Below are positions 17,618 through 26,620 of a stretch of DNA of 64,000 bases, in pieces (position 1 is the stretch's first letter; each line of letters begins with the position of its first letter). The notes under the pieces were generated by a model, which was not told the DNA's origin, did not search any database, and worked only from the letters and a program-made list of their open reading frames with translations. The stretch comes from Kiritimatiellia bacterium (GTDB lineage: Bacteria > Verrucomicrobiota > Kiritimatiellia > UBA8416 > YA12-FULL-48-11). Where the stretch lies: the NCBI GenBank assembly GCA_028716365.1, contig JAQUPZ010000002.1, forward strand, positions 372,001-436,000, written 5' to 3'. The position numbers were made by a program, and so were the translations under genes.

Positions 17618-18531
17618 GCTGTTGACGTCATTTTCTTCAGCTCAGCGATCCGTTTTTTGATATCTGAACGGGAAACCTTCGCCAGGCTTTTTAAACTGAA
17701 ATCTTCAACCGTAAACGAAGCCACTACACTTCCACGGAGAAGCGACTCCCTGACTGTATTCTCGGAGATTCTGGAACTGCCGGCCAGCGCGCCCATGAAA
17801 CCGCCGGCAAATGAATCACCAGCTCCTGTAGGGTCACAAACCTCGTCAACAGGATAGGCCGGAACAATGAAAACACCCTTCTTTGAAAACAACAACGCGC
17901 CATGTTCTCCTTTCTTGACCACAACGTATTCAGGTCCCCAGTCAAGTATCCGGGCAGCGCATCGCCTCAGGTTATATTCGCCGGTAAGCAACCTTATCTC
18001 GCTGTCGTTTAGCATAAGCATATTCACTTTTGTAATCACTTCCATAAGCGATTTCTTGGCTGTGTTAATCCATAAGTCCATGGTATCAGCCACAACAAAC
18101 TTGGGTTTCTTTACCTGTTCGAGCACGTGTAACTGAAGAGCCGGCGCTATGTTACCAAGCAACACAAATGATGCTCCCCTGTATGAATCCGGGAGTTCGG
18201 GCGAGAATGACGCAAACACATTGAGTTCCGTACTAAGAGTACGCCTGTCGATCATGTTCGCTTCATAAACACCCGACCATCTAAACGTCCTGCCTTTAAC
18301 AAGTGTAAGTCCAGTCATGTCGATCCCGAAACGCTTATATAAATCAGTATATGCAGATGGAAAATCCTGTCCGGCTACCGCCACCATGCCTGTTCTGGCA
18401 AAGAAGGATGCCGCCGCACAAGCATAACTCACCGATCCGCCCAATTGATCTTTCTTTCTCTCAAAAGGCGTCTCAACCGAATCCAACGCAAGAGAACCTA
18501 CGATAACCAGCTTCACCGATCGCTTCTTCAT
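17614..18531 (-). CDS. PfkB-family sugar or nucleoside kinase
   Basis: This cytoplasmic ribokinase-family protein transfers ATP phosphate to a sugar-like substrate. The C-terminal signature D-P-T-G-A-G-D-S-F-A-G-G-F carries the catalytic Asp, and the N-terminal G-G-S-V-S-Y-A region matches the substrate-binding glycine pair. The length (305) is normal. The exact substrate cannot be read. It overlaps amaP by 4 bases upstream and the maturase gene by 4 bases downstream, so it is in one operon. Confidence 0.88.
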   Translation of the reverse strand: MKKRSVKLVIVGSLALDSVETPFERKKDQLGGSVSYACAAASFFARTGMVAVAGQDFPSAYTDLYKRFGIDMTGLTLVKGRTFRWSGVYEANMIDRRTLSTELNVFASFSPELPDSYRGASFVLLGNIAPALQLHVLEQVKKPKFVVADTMDLWINTAKKSLMEVITKVNMLMLNDSEIRLLTGEYNLRRCAARILDWGPEYVVVKKGEHGALLFSKKGVFIVPAYPVDEVCDPTGAGDSFAGGFMGALAGSSRISENTVRESLLRGSVVASFTVEDFSLKSLAKVSRSDIKKRIAELKKMTSTA

Positions 18532-19067
18532 AACTCCTCATCCAACATTGATTTTAAGTCAGGTTCTGCACTCCCTACGATCTTGCATACATTTACCTCG
18601 ACATACCGTACCTGGGTAATTCCCAATCCTTTCAACATACTGTCACGCACCCTTTTCTGCAGAATCTCACAGATTTCCTTTACCTGCGGTCCTGCCTTGA
18701 TTCTCACGTCAACAACTATATCGATAGAATCCCCGGAAGCCGTCACCTTAGGCTGCATTTTGGTTACCGCGGGAAATTCCACGGCAATCTTGGCAATGTA
18801 TTCCTCAATAACCTTCGTGGCTATACTTACCCTGCCGCCTTCGCGGTCAAATAACAGATACTCACTACTGCGGCGATAAAACCGGATAACTAGAATTAAA
18901 ATGGCAAGTCCAATGTATAAGGTACCGGCAATGGCGATAACAGGCCGGTATTCCCCGAGCAACTTCCAATCTTCAGTATTCCACCAGGATGCGGCAATCA
19001 GTAAAATACCGGCAATCAACAAACCAATAACTGCAAGAAATCCGGCAACAATACGCAGAATCTTCAT
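18528..19067 (-). CDS. amaP: AmaP-like membrane anchor protein
   Basis: The 179-residue protein has two N-terminal transmembrane helices (about 8-30 and 43-62) and a cytoplasmic C-terminal half with A-T-K-V-I-E-E-Y-I-A and repeating beta/alpha pattern like the Asp23/AmaP family. In Gram-positives AmaP anchors Asp23 at the membrane. No asp23 gene is next to it here; its neighbours are pfkB and aroQ. The role in this organism is unknown. Confidence 0.75.
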   Translation of the reverse strand: MKILRIVAGFLAVIGLLIAGILLIAASWWNTEDWKLLGEYRPVIAIAGTLYIGLAILILVIRFYRRSSEYLLFDREGGRVSIATKVIEEYIAKIAVEFPAVTKMQPKVTASGDSIDIVVDVRIKAGPQVKEICEILQKRVRDSMLKGLGITQVRYVEVNVCKIVGSAEPDLKSMLDEEL

Positions 19068-19077
19068 AACGCGCCGC

Positions 19078-19527
19078 CTATTTATTTTTCTTTACTGACT
19101 TCAAATGCGATACCAAACCAGTCAGCGCGAGCAGATAACTCATTGGTCCAAAACCCGATATTTGTCCGATACACGCCGCTGCTGTAAGGCTTTTATGACG
19201 AAATTCTTCCCGTCTGTAAATGTTCGAAAGGTGAACCTCAACACACGGCACCTTGCATGCCAGTATTGCATCACGCAGAGCAACGCTGGTATGGGTATAT
19301 GCCGCTGGATTAATAATTATACCGTCGTATTTCCCGGAAGTTTCGCCGATTTTTGTAACAAGCGCACCTTCCTCGTTACTCTGGATGGATTCTACATCCA
19401 CGCCCAACTCTTTACCGTGTTGTTTTACCCTGCCCATTATATCATCAAGACTCTTCGAGCCGTAAACATCCGGCTCGCGCTTTCCAAGAAGATTCAAGTT
19501 TGGTCCGTTAATAACAAGTATTTTCAT
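19078..19527 (-). CDS. aroQ: Type II 3-dehydroquinate dehydratase
   Basis: This shikimate pathway enzyme converts 3-dehydroquinate to 3-dehydroshikimate in the cytoplasm, as a dodecamer in studied members. It is 149 residues, the standard length. The catalytic Tyr22 lies in R-E-P-D-V-Y-G, the substrate-binding [10 protein letters not shown] and H99 of V-E-V-H-L-S-N are present, as is the F-R-H-K-S motif. It sits between ricT (4-base gap) and amaP in the minus-strand housekeeping run. Confidence 0.96.
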   Translation of the reverse strand: MKILVINGPNLNLLGKREPDVYGSKSLDDIMGRVKQHGKELGVDVESIQSNEEGALVTKIGETSGKYDGIIINPAAYTHTSVALRDAILACKVPCVEVHLSNIYRREEFRHKSLTAAACIGQISGFGPMSYLLALTGLVSHLKSVKKNK

Positions 19528-19530
19528 TTA

Positions 19531-20406
19531 TCAGCCTCCTCTTTCCAGATGTTTCATTTCTTCGGGAATTTCATCTTCAGTTGAAATATGAGATTCCGCT
19601 CTCCTGCCACCTGTCATTTGTATATTATCCGCACTGCATTCGACAATCCTCTGATCTTCCAGCCGCACCTTTACTATCTGATCGAGCACATTCTTGTCTA
19701 TCACAATACCGGTTCCCTCGGGACATCTCACGATGTCCCCGTCACGCGGCAATCTTTTACCAAGCTCCCTGTAACAATCATATTCATACCGCAAACAACA
19801 TTTAAGCCTGCCACACATGCCGCTCATGGTCGCTGGATTTAATGACAGCCTCTGTGCTTTTGCCATCTTTACATTAATTGACTCAAAATGATGCAACCAG
19901 CTGCAGCAGCACAAATTCCGTCCGCATGGACCGACCCCTCCGACAATACCGGCTTCATCCCGTACTCCTATCTGTTTCATTTCCACGCGAACATGCAATT
20001 CACCAGCCAGTTCATTGATCATCTCACGGAAATCAATCCGTTCATCAGCGGTAAACAACACCATCAACACAGAACGATCAAAACTATATCTGACCTTTAC
20101 AAGGCGCATTGCAAGGTTGGCTTTCCCGGCCTTTTCAATACAAGTCTTCATGGCCATTTTATTCATCCTGATATTCTCGTTGGCCTTGGCCTGGTCCTGA
20201 AGAGTTGCACGCCGCAATACACGCGGAACGTTTCCATCACGGGGCAAAACGCTTCCCGCTTCATCCACACTCGCCACGTGACCAAATTCCAGAAGTTTAT
20301 CAGCCTCAACGATACACTGGTCGCCTTCATGAAGCGACAATTCCGCCGAACTGACACACTTAAGATGCGGTCCATCATCAATTTCAATATATACCATGCA
20401 ATCCAT
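19531..20406 (-). CDS. ricT: PSP1-domain protein RicT/YaaT
   Basis: This cytoplasmic protein belongs to the family which in Bacillus joins RicA and RicF, carries iron-sulfur clusters and supports RNase Y-dependent mRNA maturation. Diagnostic Cys clusters are G-P-C-G-R-N-L-C-C-C and G-M-C-G-R-L-K-C-C-L. The length (291) is usual. The order tmk-holB-ricT seen here is the same local arrangement found around yaaT in Firmicutes, supporting the assignment. Confidence 0.94.
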   Translation of the reverse strand: MDCMVYIEIDDGPHLKCVSSAELSLHEGDQCIVEADKLLEFGHVASVDEAGSVLPRDGNVPRVLRRATLQDQAKANENIRMNKMAMKTCIEKAGKANLAMRLVKVRYSFDRSVLMVLFTADERIDFREMINELAGELHVRVEMKQIGVRDEAGIVGGVGPCGRNLCCCSWLHHFESINVKMAKAQRLSLNPATMSGMCGRLKCCLRYEYDCYRELGKRLPRDGDIVRCPEGTGIVIDKNVLDQIVKVRLEDQRIVECSADNIQMTGGRRAESHISTEDEIPEEMKHLERGG

Positions 20407-20419
20407 GATCTACCTGTCC

Positions 20420-21388
20420 TTAAACCATCCGGCTGAATCCAAAACTCAAAACAGTTCCGTCCTGAATATTCCTTTCCAGCTGGCGGTTCATTTCTTCAAC
20501 AATCTGTAAATTCCCGAGGGCACACTTCAGATTCAGCACCTTTGCCTTATTCTTTAATGCATCAAAACCATCCTCCCGAAATACCAGCCCCTTGTCCATC
20601 CCGCATACTAACATAAGAATATCCCGATGCCAAAGCAGTATGGAACGCATAATGGCTGCTCGAGCTTCCCTGTAACGCGAACTGACACGCGCTTCAAGCG
20701 TATCTTCATCTTCTTCAAGTGTTCCTTCGGCCGCAATCGCCGTTTCCTCTTTCTCTATCATTTCCTTGATTTCCTTGAGAAATCCCAGTAATCCTTCACC
20801 AATTCCAAAGGCCGTAACGACACTTCGTTTCCCCGATTTAACGGGGCCTTCTCTAGACAGTATGTTCACGATCCTCTGTCGCCATTCATCGGGCAGATTC
20901 AGGATTCCTGATTCAACATTGATCACCTGACAACGCGACAACACGGTGGGAAGCAGGAATTGAGGACTATCGGTAAGTAAAAAGAAAATACATTTTTTAG
21001 GTGGCTCTTCAAGTGTTTTCAGGAAGGCATTGGCAGCCTGGTCGCCTATCCGGTCTGCACCCATAAGAACGCAGGCCTTCCACCCGCCCGAGAACGACGT
21101 CTGGAACACCTGCTTCTGGAGCTCCCTGATCTGCTCAATTGATATCCTGCGGGATTTCATCTGAGGTTCTACCCATAGAATATCAGGATGCGTATGATCG
21201 TTAACATCCCGGCATTGCCTGCATTTCCCGCACGGTTTTTTCCGTTCAGCACAAAAAACCAATGCAAGAACCTTTTCCGCAAGCATCGTACCTTCTTTGC
21301 GTGGAGCGCCAACTATGATATAAGCATGAGCCAGCCTGTCTGATTCAAAGGCATGCTTTAGATTTCCAAACGCGCCATCGACTCTCAT
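20420..21388 (-). CDS. holB: DNA polymerase III delta-prime subunit
   Basis: This clamp-loader subunit is needed to open and load the sliding clamp. Features are a zinc ribbon C-G-K-C-R-Q-C, the D-P/H-P-D-I-L-W-V-E-P segment, D-Q-A-A-N-A-F-L-K-T-L-E-E-P-P and the S-R-C arginine-finger motif (L-S-R-C-Q). The P-loop position (V-G-A-P-R-K-E-G) lacks the GKT, as expected for non-ATPase delta-prime. The gene is 50 bases from the tmk stop, in one run with it. Confidence 0.93.
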   Translation of the reverse strand: MRVDGAFGNLKHAFESDRLAHAYIIVGAPRKEGTMLAEKVLALVFCAERKKPCGKCRQCRDVNDHTHPDILWVEPQMKSRRISIEQIRELQKQVFQTSFSGGWKACVLMGADRIGDQAANAFLKTLEEPPKKCIFFLLTDSPQFLLPTVLSRCQVINVESGILNLPDEWRQRIVNILSREGPVKSGKRSVVTAFGIGEGLLGFLKEIKEMIEKEETAIAAEGTLEEDEDTLEARVSSRYREARAAIMRSILLWHRDILMLVCGMDKGLVFREDGFDALKNKAKVLNLKCALGNLQIVEEMNRQLERNIQDGTVLSFGFSRMV

Positions 21389-21439
21389 AACAATCCATTT
21401 CCGACAAATCAGATACCTGTTTAATTACAATCAGTAATT

Positions 21440-22093
21440 TTATTCTTCTCTTATCCTTCCAAGCCTTTTCGCAATAACTTTCCAGATTGACTTATCAACT
21501 GAATCAATATTGCGGTCTGCATCAATTGTCCTGAACCGTTTTGGATACATTCCCGCCAGTTTTAGATAACCCCTTCTAACTTTCTGATGGAAAACAATAC
21601 TCTCACGTTCAATACGATCATGGCTTGTTTTTTTCTTCCTGTTTCTTTGCTTCAGCCGCTGAAATCCCCGTTTCACATCGAGATCCAGAAGAATTGTTAC
21701 ATCCGGCACAGCCTCGCCTATGGCAAAATTATTCAACTTCAGGAGACTTTTTATATCCAGCCCACGACCATACCCCTGATAAGCAATTGTAGAGTCCGCA
21801 AAACGATCACAAATGACGCATGCTCCGCGTCGCAACGCCGGAATAATGACACTACGGACCAGTTGTGCCCTGCTTGCCATGAAAAGAAGCGTCTCCGTCT
21901 CAGGCAATACTTGTTCACCCCTCTTGTCATGCTGAAGCACATCGCGAATTGCCTCGCCAACCACTGTGCCTCCAGGTTCACGTGCTATGACAACTTCATA
22001 ACCCAGGGTATTCAACCGTTTTGCAAGTCTCGCCACATGTGTAGACTTGCCGCTGCCTTCCGGCCCTTCAAATGTTATAAAAAATCCTCGCAT
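21440..22093 (-). CDS. tmk: Thymidylate kinase
   Basis: This enzyme phosphorylates dTMP to dTDP for DNA synthesis. P-loop G10-P-E-G-S-G-K-S17, the DR(F/Y) motif as C-D-R-F-A-D-S, and Y-Q-G-Y-G-R-G are all present. The 217-residue length is standard. It starts 2 bases after the cysS stop and precedes holB. Confidence 0.96.
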   Translation of the reverse strand: MRGFFITFEGPEGSGKSTHVARLAKRLNTLGYEVVIAREPGGTVVGEAIRDVLQHDKRGEQVLPETETLLFMASRAQLVRSVIIPALRRGACVICDRFADSTIAYQGYGRGLDIKSLLKLNNFAIGEAVPDVTILLDLDVKRGFQRLKQRNRKKKTSHDRIERESIVFHQKVRRGYLKLAGMYPKRFRTIDADRNIDSVDKSIWKVIAKRLGRIREE

Positions 22094-22095
22094 GT

Positions 22096-23493
22096 CTATA
22101 ATTTTCTTAATTTCGGCCCCTGTGGTGTGTCTTTTATTTCCCAGCCAAGTTTCGCCAGTTCATCCCTGATTCTGTCAGATTCCGCCCAGTTTTTTGCCTT
22201 GCGTGCCGCCTGTCTTTCCTCGACCAGTCGTTTCACAATCGCGTCAGCCTCACCGCCACCCTTTTCGAGGAATCCAAGTACATGGTCAAACTCAGTCAGA
22301 AGATGAAGAACAGTGCAAGCCTCTTCTCCCACAACAGCACCCGAGTTAAGAACCTTGTTACCCTCATGGATCATGCCAAACAAAGTCGCAAGTGCTTCCG
22401 GCATATTAAGATCATTGTCCAGGGCTACTTTGAATTCCTGTTTCGCCTTTTCCGCCCAGGCCGGCAAACTATTTTTTACTCTCTCTACACTACCCGCTGT
22501 TTCTTTGAGCCTCTCCTTGAATTCATCAATACGCGACAAAGATGCACGTGCCCCGTTTAATGCATCAAAAGAAAAATTCAAAGTCTGGCTGTATTGTGCA
22601 GAAACCAGAACATATCGCACTTCTCTTCCCGAATAACCACGCGAAAGAACATCACGAAGGGTAAAAAAATTACCAAGTGACTTAGACATTTTCCTGCCAT
22701 CCACCACCAGATGCGCGCAATGCATCCAGTATTTCACGAAAGGTTTCCCTGTAGCGGCCTCACTCTGGGCAATTTCATCTTCATGATGCGGGAAAATATT
22801 ATCGATGCCGCCGGTATGGATGTCGAATGACTCTCCCAGATACTTCATGCTCATCGCCGAACACTCGATATGCCAGCCCGGGCGCCCCCGCCCCCACGGA
22901 GAATCCCAGGCAACATCGCCATCCGAATCAACCGCCGCTTTCCACAATGCAAAATCGGCAACATTCTCCTTTTCGTATTCATCCTGAACGACCCTTGCAC
23001 CGGCCCGCAGTCCCGACATGTCAAGATGTGCCAGCTTGCCGTAGTCCTTGAACTTGCCGATACTGAAGTAAACGGACCCATCATCAGACCTGTACGCATA
23101 GCCCTTTTCCACCAGTCTGGCTATTAAAACAATCATCTCCGGGATATGCGCCGTAGCTGCAGGATAATGTTCGGCTGATTCTATGTTCAATGTTTTAAGA
23201 TCACCGAAAAAAGCATCCTTGTATTTCCGCGTATATTCATCGAGCGAAACCTTCGCCTGGAGAGATCCCTTGATCGTCTTGTCGTCAACATCCGTAAGGT
23301 TCATCACATGCGTAACACGGTAACCGCAGTATTTCAGATAGCGGCGCAGAAGATCTTCGAAAACATAAGCCCTGAAATTTCCAATGTGGGCATAATCATA
23401 AACCGTGGGACCGCACGTGTACATGCGGACATGATTATTTTCAAGAGGAACAATTTCCTCCATCTGCCTCTTAAGTGTATTATAAATCTTCAT
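22096..23493 (-). CDS. cysS: Cysteinyl-tRNA synthetase
   Basis: This class I synthetase charges tRNA-Cys. The HIGH motif appears as H-I-G-N (36-39) following C27 of the zinc site (Y-T-C-G-P-T-V-Y-D), and KMSKS is intact as K-M-S-K-S-L-G-N-F. The zinc-site H-H-E-D-E and W-H-I-E-C-S-A-M-S elements are present. Length 465 is normal. It follows ispF by 9 bases; ispF-cysS linkage is common in bacteria. Confidence 0.97.
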   Translation of the reverse strand: MKIYNTLKRQMEEIVPLENNHVRMYTCGPTVYDYAHIGNFRAYVFEDLLRRYLKYCGYRVTHVMNLTDVDDKTIKGSLQAKVSLDEYTRKYKDAFFGDLKTLNIESAEHYPAATAHIPEMIVLIARLVEKGYAYRSDDGSVYFSIGKFKDYGKLAHLDMSGLRAGARVVQDEYEKENVADFALWKAAVDSDGDVAWDSPWGRGRPGWHIECSAMSMKYLGESFDIHTGGIDNIFPHHEDEIAQSEAATGKPFVKYWMHCAHLVVDGRKMSKSLGNFFTLRDVLSRGYSGREVRYVLVSAQYSQTLNFSFDALNGARASLSRIDEFKERLKETAGSVERVKNSLPAWAEKAKQEFKVALDNDLNMPEALATLFGMIHEGNKVLNSGAVVGEEACTVLHLLTEFDHVLGFLEKGGGEADAIVKRLVEERQAARKAKNWAESDRIRDELAKLGWEIKDTPQGPKLRKL

Positions 23494-23502
23494 CAGAAAA
23501 AC

Positions 23503-23982
23503 TCAGATATGCTCTACCGTAACCACGGCAAGTACCGCGATCCCTTCTTCCCTTCCAAGGGCACCCATCTTCTCCATTGTCGTCGCCTTGACAGAGACAC
23601 GGTCGGCGGCAACACCAATGACCTCCGCCATATTACATCGCATATTATCAACATACGGTGCGATCTTTGGACTCTGCGCGATTACGGTCGAATCCACGTT
23701 GACCACATGAAACCCTTTGGCGTTGATCAAAGCAACCACCTGTCTCAACATTTTCAAACTGTCGGCATCTTTCCACTTTGGATCAGTGTCAGGAAAATGT
23801 TTTCCGATATCACCCTCAGCAATTGCTCCGAGCATGGCATCCATTACGGCATGACAGAGCACATCGGCATCGGAATGTCCTTCCAGACCATTGTGATCCC
23901 TTATTTCAACACCTCCCAGCACAAGACGTCTGTTATGAGCAAAACGGTGTGCGTCAAATCCTATGCCTGTTCGAATCATCAT
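23503..23982 (-). CDS. ispF: 2-C-methyl-D-erythritol 2,4-cyclodiphosphate synthase
   Basis: This is the fifth enzyme of the MEP isoprenoid pathway, a trimeric zinc enzyme in the cytoplasm. R-T-G-I-G-F-D-A-H near the start gives the metal-binding D-x-H, and E-G-H-S-D-A-D-V with D-I-G-K-H-F-P confirms the family. The frame stays open upstream, but the family N-terminus begins at the ATG pair at 23982/23979, so I start it there; no clear ribosome-binding site is seen. It is the first gene of the long minus run. Its presence shows the MEP route. Confidence 0.95.
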   Translation of the reverse strand: MMIRTGIGFDAHRFAHNRRLVLGGVEIRDHNGLEGHSDADVLCHAVMDAMLGAIAEGDIGKHFPDTDPKWKDADSLKMLRQVVALINAKGFHVVNVDSTVIAQSPKIAPYVDNMRCNMAEVIGVAADRVSVKATTMEKMGALGREEGIAVLAVVTVEHI

Positions 23983-24060
23983 GTGATCAAATGTATCCCA
24001 CCCATACCCTGAGCGACAATCATTTTTTACCATCGTATCATATTGACTTGGCTTTCATTA

Positions 24061-24534
24061 ATGCCTACTTTTAAAAAAACTTACTATATGAATGTACAAA
24101 AAACCGTCAGAACAAAAGTCAACAAGACGAGACATCATACCAAGAAGGTATTTCACAAAGCTTCCACCCATCAACTGTCGAGCACCATACCCCTCCCCCT
24201 CGTCCCGATCATTGAGGAGATTGACATCAAAAGCTTGTCGCATCTTGACATTCTCCTCCCGGACCAGTCTCCAAAAAGAATAGAACTCGGGAGGAATGAG
24301 CTGATTATCGGCCGCGATAACGATTGCAGCATTCACCTTCCACTTGCTAATGCATCAAGAAAACACGCACGTCTTTTTGTCAAGGGAGAGGAATTCCTGA
24401 TTGAGGACCTCAACAGCACCAATGGAACGTATGTTAACGGCGTAAGGATCAGCCGTTGTACACTCAGGAATCATGATCAGATCCGTATTGGAGAAGCACG
24501 TATTCAGTTCGTTCAACAGAAATTCAGGGCTTAA
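24061..24534 (+). CDS. FHA-domain protein
   Basis: The first 50 or so residues are basic and probably disordered; the rest is one FHA domain that binds phosphothreonine peptides. The key residues are intact: I-I-G-R (Arg), S-R-K-H (Ser, His) and S-T-N-G-T (Asn). Starts at 24061 and 24088 (a later ATG) are equally possible; TTGACT at about 24045 with 17-base spacing suggests a promoter that would favour the later one. It precedes the MBL-fold gene by 3 bases, so the pair is co-transcribed. It is a candidate reader of the Ser/Thr kinase encoded at 31258-34641 (inference). Confidence 0.85.
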   Translation: MPTFKKTYYMNVQKTVRTKVNKTRHHTKKVFHKASTHQLSSTIPLPLVPIIEEIDIKSLSHLDILLPDQSPKRIELGRNELIIGRDNDCSIHLPLANASRKHARLFVKGEEFLIEDLNSTNGTYVNGVRISRCTLRNHDQIRIGEARIQFVQQKFRA

Positions 24535-24537
24535 GTA

Positions 24538-25437
24538 ATGAACAAAACTGATCCAGTCAAGATGTACGTAACTTTCTGGGGAACAAGGGGGTCCATTTCC
24601 ACACCAGGAAGCAGTACGGAAAAATATGGAGGAAACACGTCTTGCGTATCCATTCACCACGGAGATACGGACATTATTATTGATGCTGGAACAGGCATAC
24701 GAAATCTTGGCCTGGAATTATTCCAACAGACAGAAAAACACAAAAACCAGCTCAATCTGCACCTTCTTCTGAGCCACACGCACTGGGATCATATTCAGGG
24801 ACTTCCGTTTTTCGTACCGGCATACCTCAAGGGTGCCAAGTTAACCATCTATGGCAGTCCGAAAAAGGAAGTTTTTCTGGAATCCATCCTCCAGAGACAG
24901 ATGGACGTTAATTACTTCCCCGTGGAAATGAACGCCCTTGCAGCCGATATCTCAATAAAGGAAATTTCCGAGGAAAAAATCGTAATTGATTCCGTCGTGA
25001 TTGACTGGCAGGAACAGATATACCACCCCGGCGGATGCGTCCGTTACCGGTTCACGGCCGGCGGAAAAAAGATTGTGTATGCAACCGACGTGGAACTTGA
25101 TCAAATGTTCAATCTCAAGAACCCGAAAAACGAAAGAGAAAAATTAAAGAAGGAATACTGCAAGTTTATCAGCGGGGCTGATCTGCTGATAGCCGACGGA
25201 CAATATACCGCCGAAGAATATCCGGACAAGATTGGATTCGGTCATACATCCATCCCACTGGCACTGGAAATTGCATACCACCAGAAGGTCAAACAAATCG
25301 CTATTTTCCATCACGAACCACAACACTCTGACAATATGCTGGACAGATTGTGGTGCCAGCTCAGCCCCAAGTATTCCTCTTCCGGCCACCATATGACCGT
25401 CTTCTGGGCACGCGAAGGCATGACCATACCTGTCTAG
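24538..25437 (+). CDS. MBL-fold metallo-hydrolase
   Basis: This is a metallo-beta-lactamase-fold phosphodiesterase-like enzyme of 299 residues. The di-metal motif is H-T-H-W-D-H (80-85), with later D-V-E (Y-A-T-D-V-E) and a C-terminal F-H-H-E-P. The N-terminal W-G-T-R-G-S-I and G-G-N-T-S-C are typical of the cyclic-nucleotide phosphodiesterase-like/ElaC-like branch. The substrate is unknown. Its coupling to an FHA gene suggests a regulatory role (inference). The 3' end overlaps the convergent Ldh-family gene by 4 bases. Confidence 0.88.
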   Translation: MNKTDPVKMYVTFWGTRGSISTPGSSTEKYGGNTSCVSIHHGDTDIIIDAGTGIRNLGLELFQQTEKHKNQLNLHLLLSHTHWDHIQGLPFFVPAYLKGAKLTIYGSPKKEVFLESILQRQMDVNYFPVEMNALAADISIKEISEEKIVIDSVVIDWQEQIYHPGGCVRYRFTAGGKKIVYATDVELDQMFNLKNPKNEREKLKKEYCKFISGADLLIADGQYTAEEYPDKIGFGHTSIPLALEIAYHQKVKQIAIFHHEPQHSDNMLDRLWCQLSPKYSSSGHHMTVFWAREGMTIPV

Positions 25438-26549
25438 TTATTCTCCCACGGAAAAACGTATTGCGTTAATCGCAATTCATCACGCATCGCAACCATTTCA
25501 TCACGTACACCTTTTGGGAGAGGAACACCTTCTTTACCTGTTCTTATTGATGCTTCATATTCCTTTTCCCCCGCGGTATATATGCGATCATGACCCGGCG
25601 CCCTTTTTGAAGCCCTCAACACTCGCAAAATATCTCCCGTTCTCCGTTTGAAGTCAGCAAGCTCAATAAAAGCTTTAACGTTTATGGCCATAAAGAAATG
25701 TCCGAGCTCGATCGGGGCAGGTTTACCGTACGACATACCCGACAATGCCTTCATAAAATTTCCGGCCTGCAGGGCCGAAGATAAAATCTCAACAACAGCG
25801 GCATAACCATAGCCTTTGTAACCAGCACCATCTTCGCCCGGGCCACCAAGAGGAACAAGCGCCGCCAAACCCTTCGAAAAATCCTTCAATACCTGGCTGG
25901 TATCCGTTCTGGTATTGCCATCCACACCAATCACCCACCCGTGCGGCATATCCTTCCCGAGCCGGTCATAAACCTCAATTTTACCTCGCTGAGATACCGA
26001 GGTGGCGCAGTCAAGCACGAACGGAAAAGCCTCATCGGTCGGGATACCGAACGTAAGAGGATTCGTTCCCAGCATGTTCTCAACACCAAACGTGGGAGCT
26101 ACGGACGGACGTGCATTGGTTCCACTTACGCCGATCATCCCTGCTTCAACAGCCATCAGTACATAATAACCTGCGATACCATAATGAGTCGAATTCCTGG
26201 CTACAACCATACCCATGTCGTATTCGCGCGCTTTCGAAATTGCCATCTGCATACACTTTTTACCAATCACATGTCCCATTCCGTTATGACCATCTACCAC
26301 CGCTGTTGTCTTCGTTTCCCGTACAATCTCAAAATTGGTAATTGGATTTAACGTCCCTGCCTTTATCCGGTCATAGTAAATCGGTTTACACCTGTTGATA
26401 CCGTGGGATTCGATACCACGCCTGTCAGCGGTAATCAAAACATCTGCGCAAATTCCGGCATCACTTGCCGGCATACCAAGCCCCATAAAAACATCCGCCA
26501 TGAATTTCTCGAGATATCCGGCTTTAATATAAATAATATCTTCCATCAT
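25434..26549 (-). CDS. Ldh-family NAD(P)-dependent dehydrogenase (malate/L-lactate/ureidoglycolate type)
   Basis: This cytoplasmic oxidoreductase of the L-sulfolactate/malate/ureidoglycolate dehydrogenase family has 371 residues. Family motifs seen are S-H-G-I-N-R (catalytic His region), N-S-T-H-Y-G-I-A-G-Y-Y, G-T-N-P-L-T-F-G-I-P and G-Y-K-G-Y-G-Y. Substrate cannot be told from the family alone; sulfolactate would fit a sulfur-sugar metabolism, and malate or lactate are equally possible. It stands alone on the minus strand. Confidence 0.9.
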   Translation of the reverse strand: MMEDIIYIKAGYLEKFMADVFMGLGMPASDAGICADVLITADRRGIESHGINRCKPIYYDRIKAGTLNPITNFEIVRETKTTAVVDGHNGMGHVIGKKCMQMAISKAREYDMGMVVARNSTHYGIAGYYVLMAVEAGMIGVSGTNARPSVAPTFGVENMLGTNPLTFGIPTDEAFPFVLDCATSVSQRGKIEVYDRLGKDMPHGWVIGVDGNTRTDTSQVLKDFSKGLAALVPLGGPGEDGAGYKGYGYAAVVEILSSALQAGNFMKALSGMSYGKPAPIELGHFFMAINVKAFIELADFKRRTGDILRVLRASKRAPGHDRIYTAGEKEYEASIRTGKEGVPLPKGVRDEMVAMRDELRLTQYVFPWENN

Positions 26550-26620
26550 TTTAGTCCTCTTCTTTTTGAACTATCATTCTTTCATTTGACAGTTTAAACG
26601 TGATAAACGAAACTGACAAC

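Noticed and set aside
20420-21388. Missing P-loop in HolB read as pseudogene
   Set aside because: Delta-prime subunits often lack a working P-loop; the rest of the family motifs are intact.
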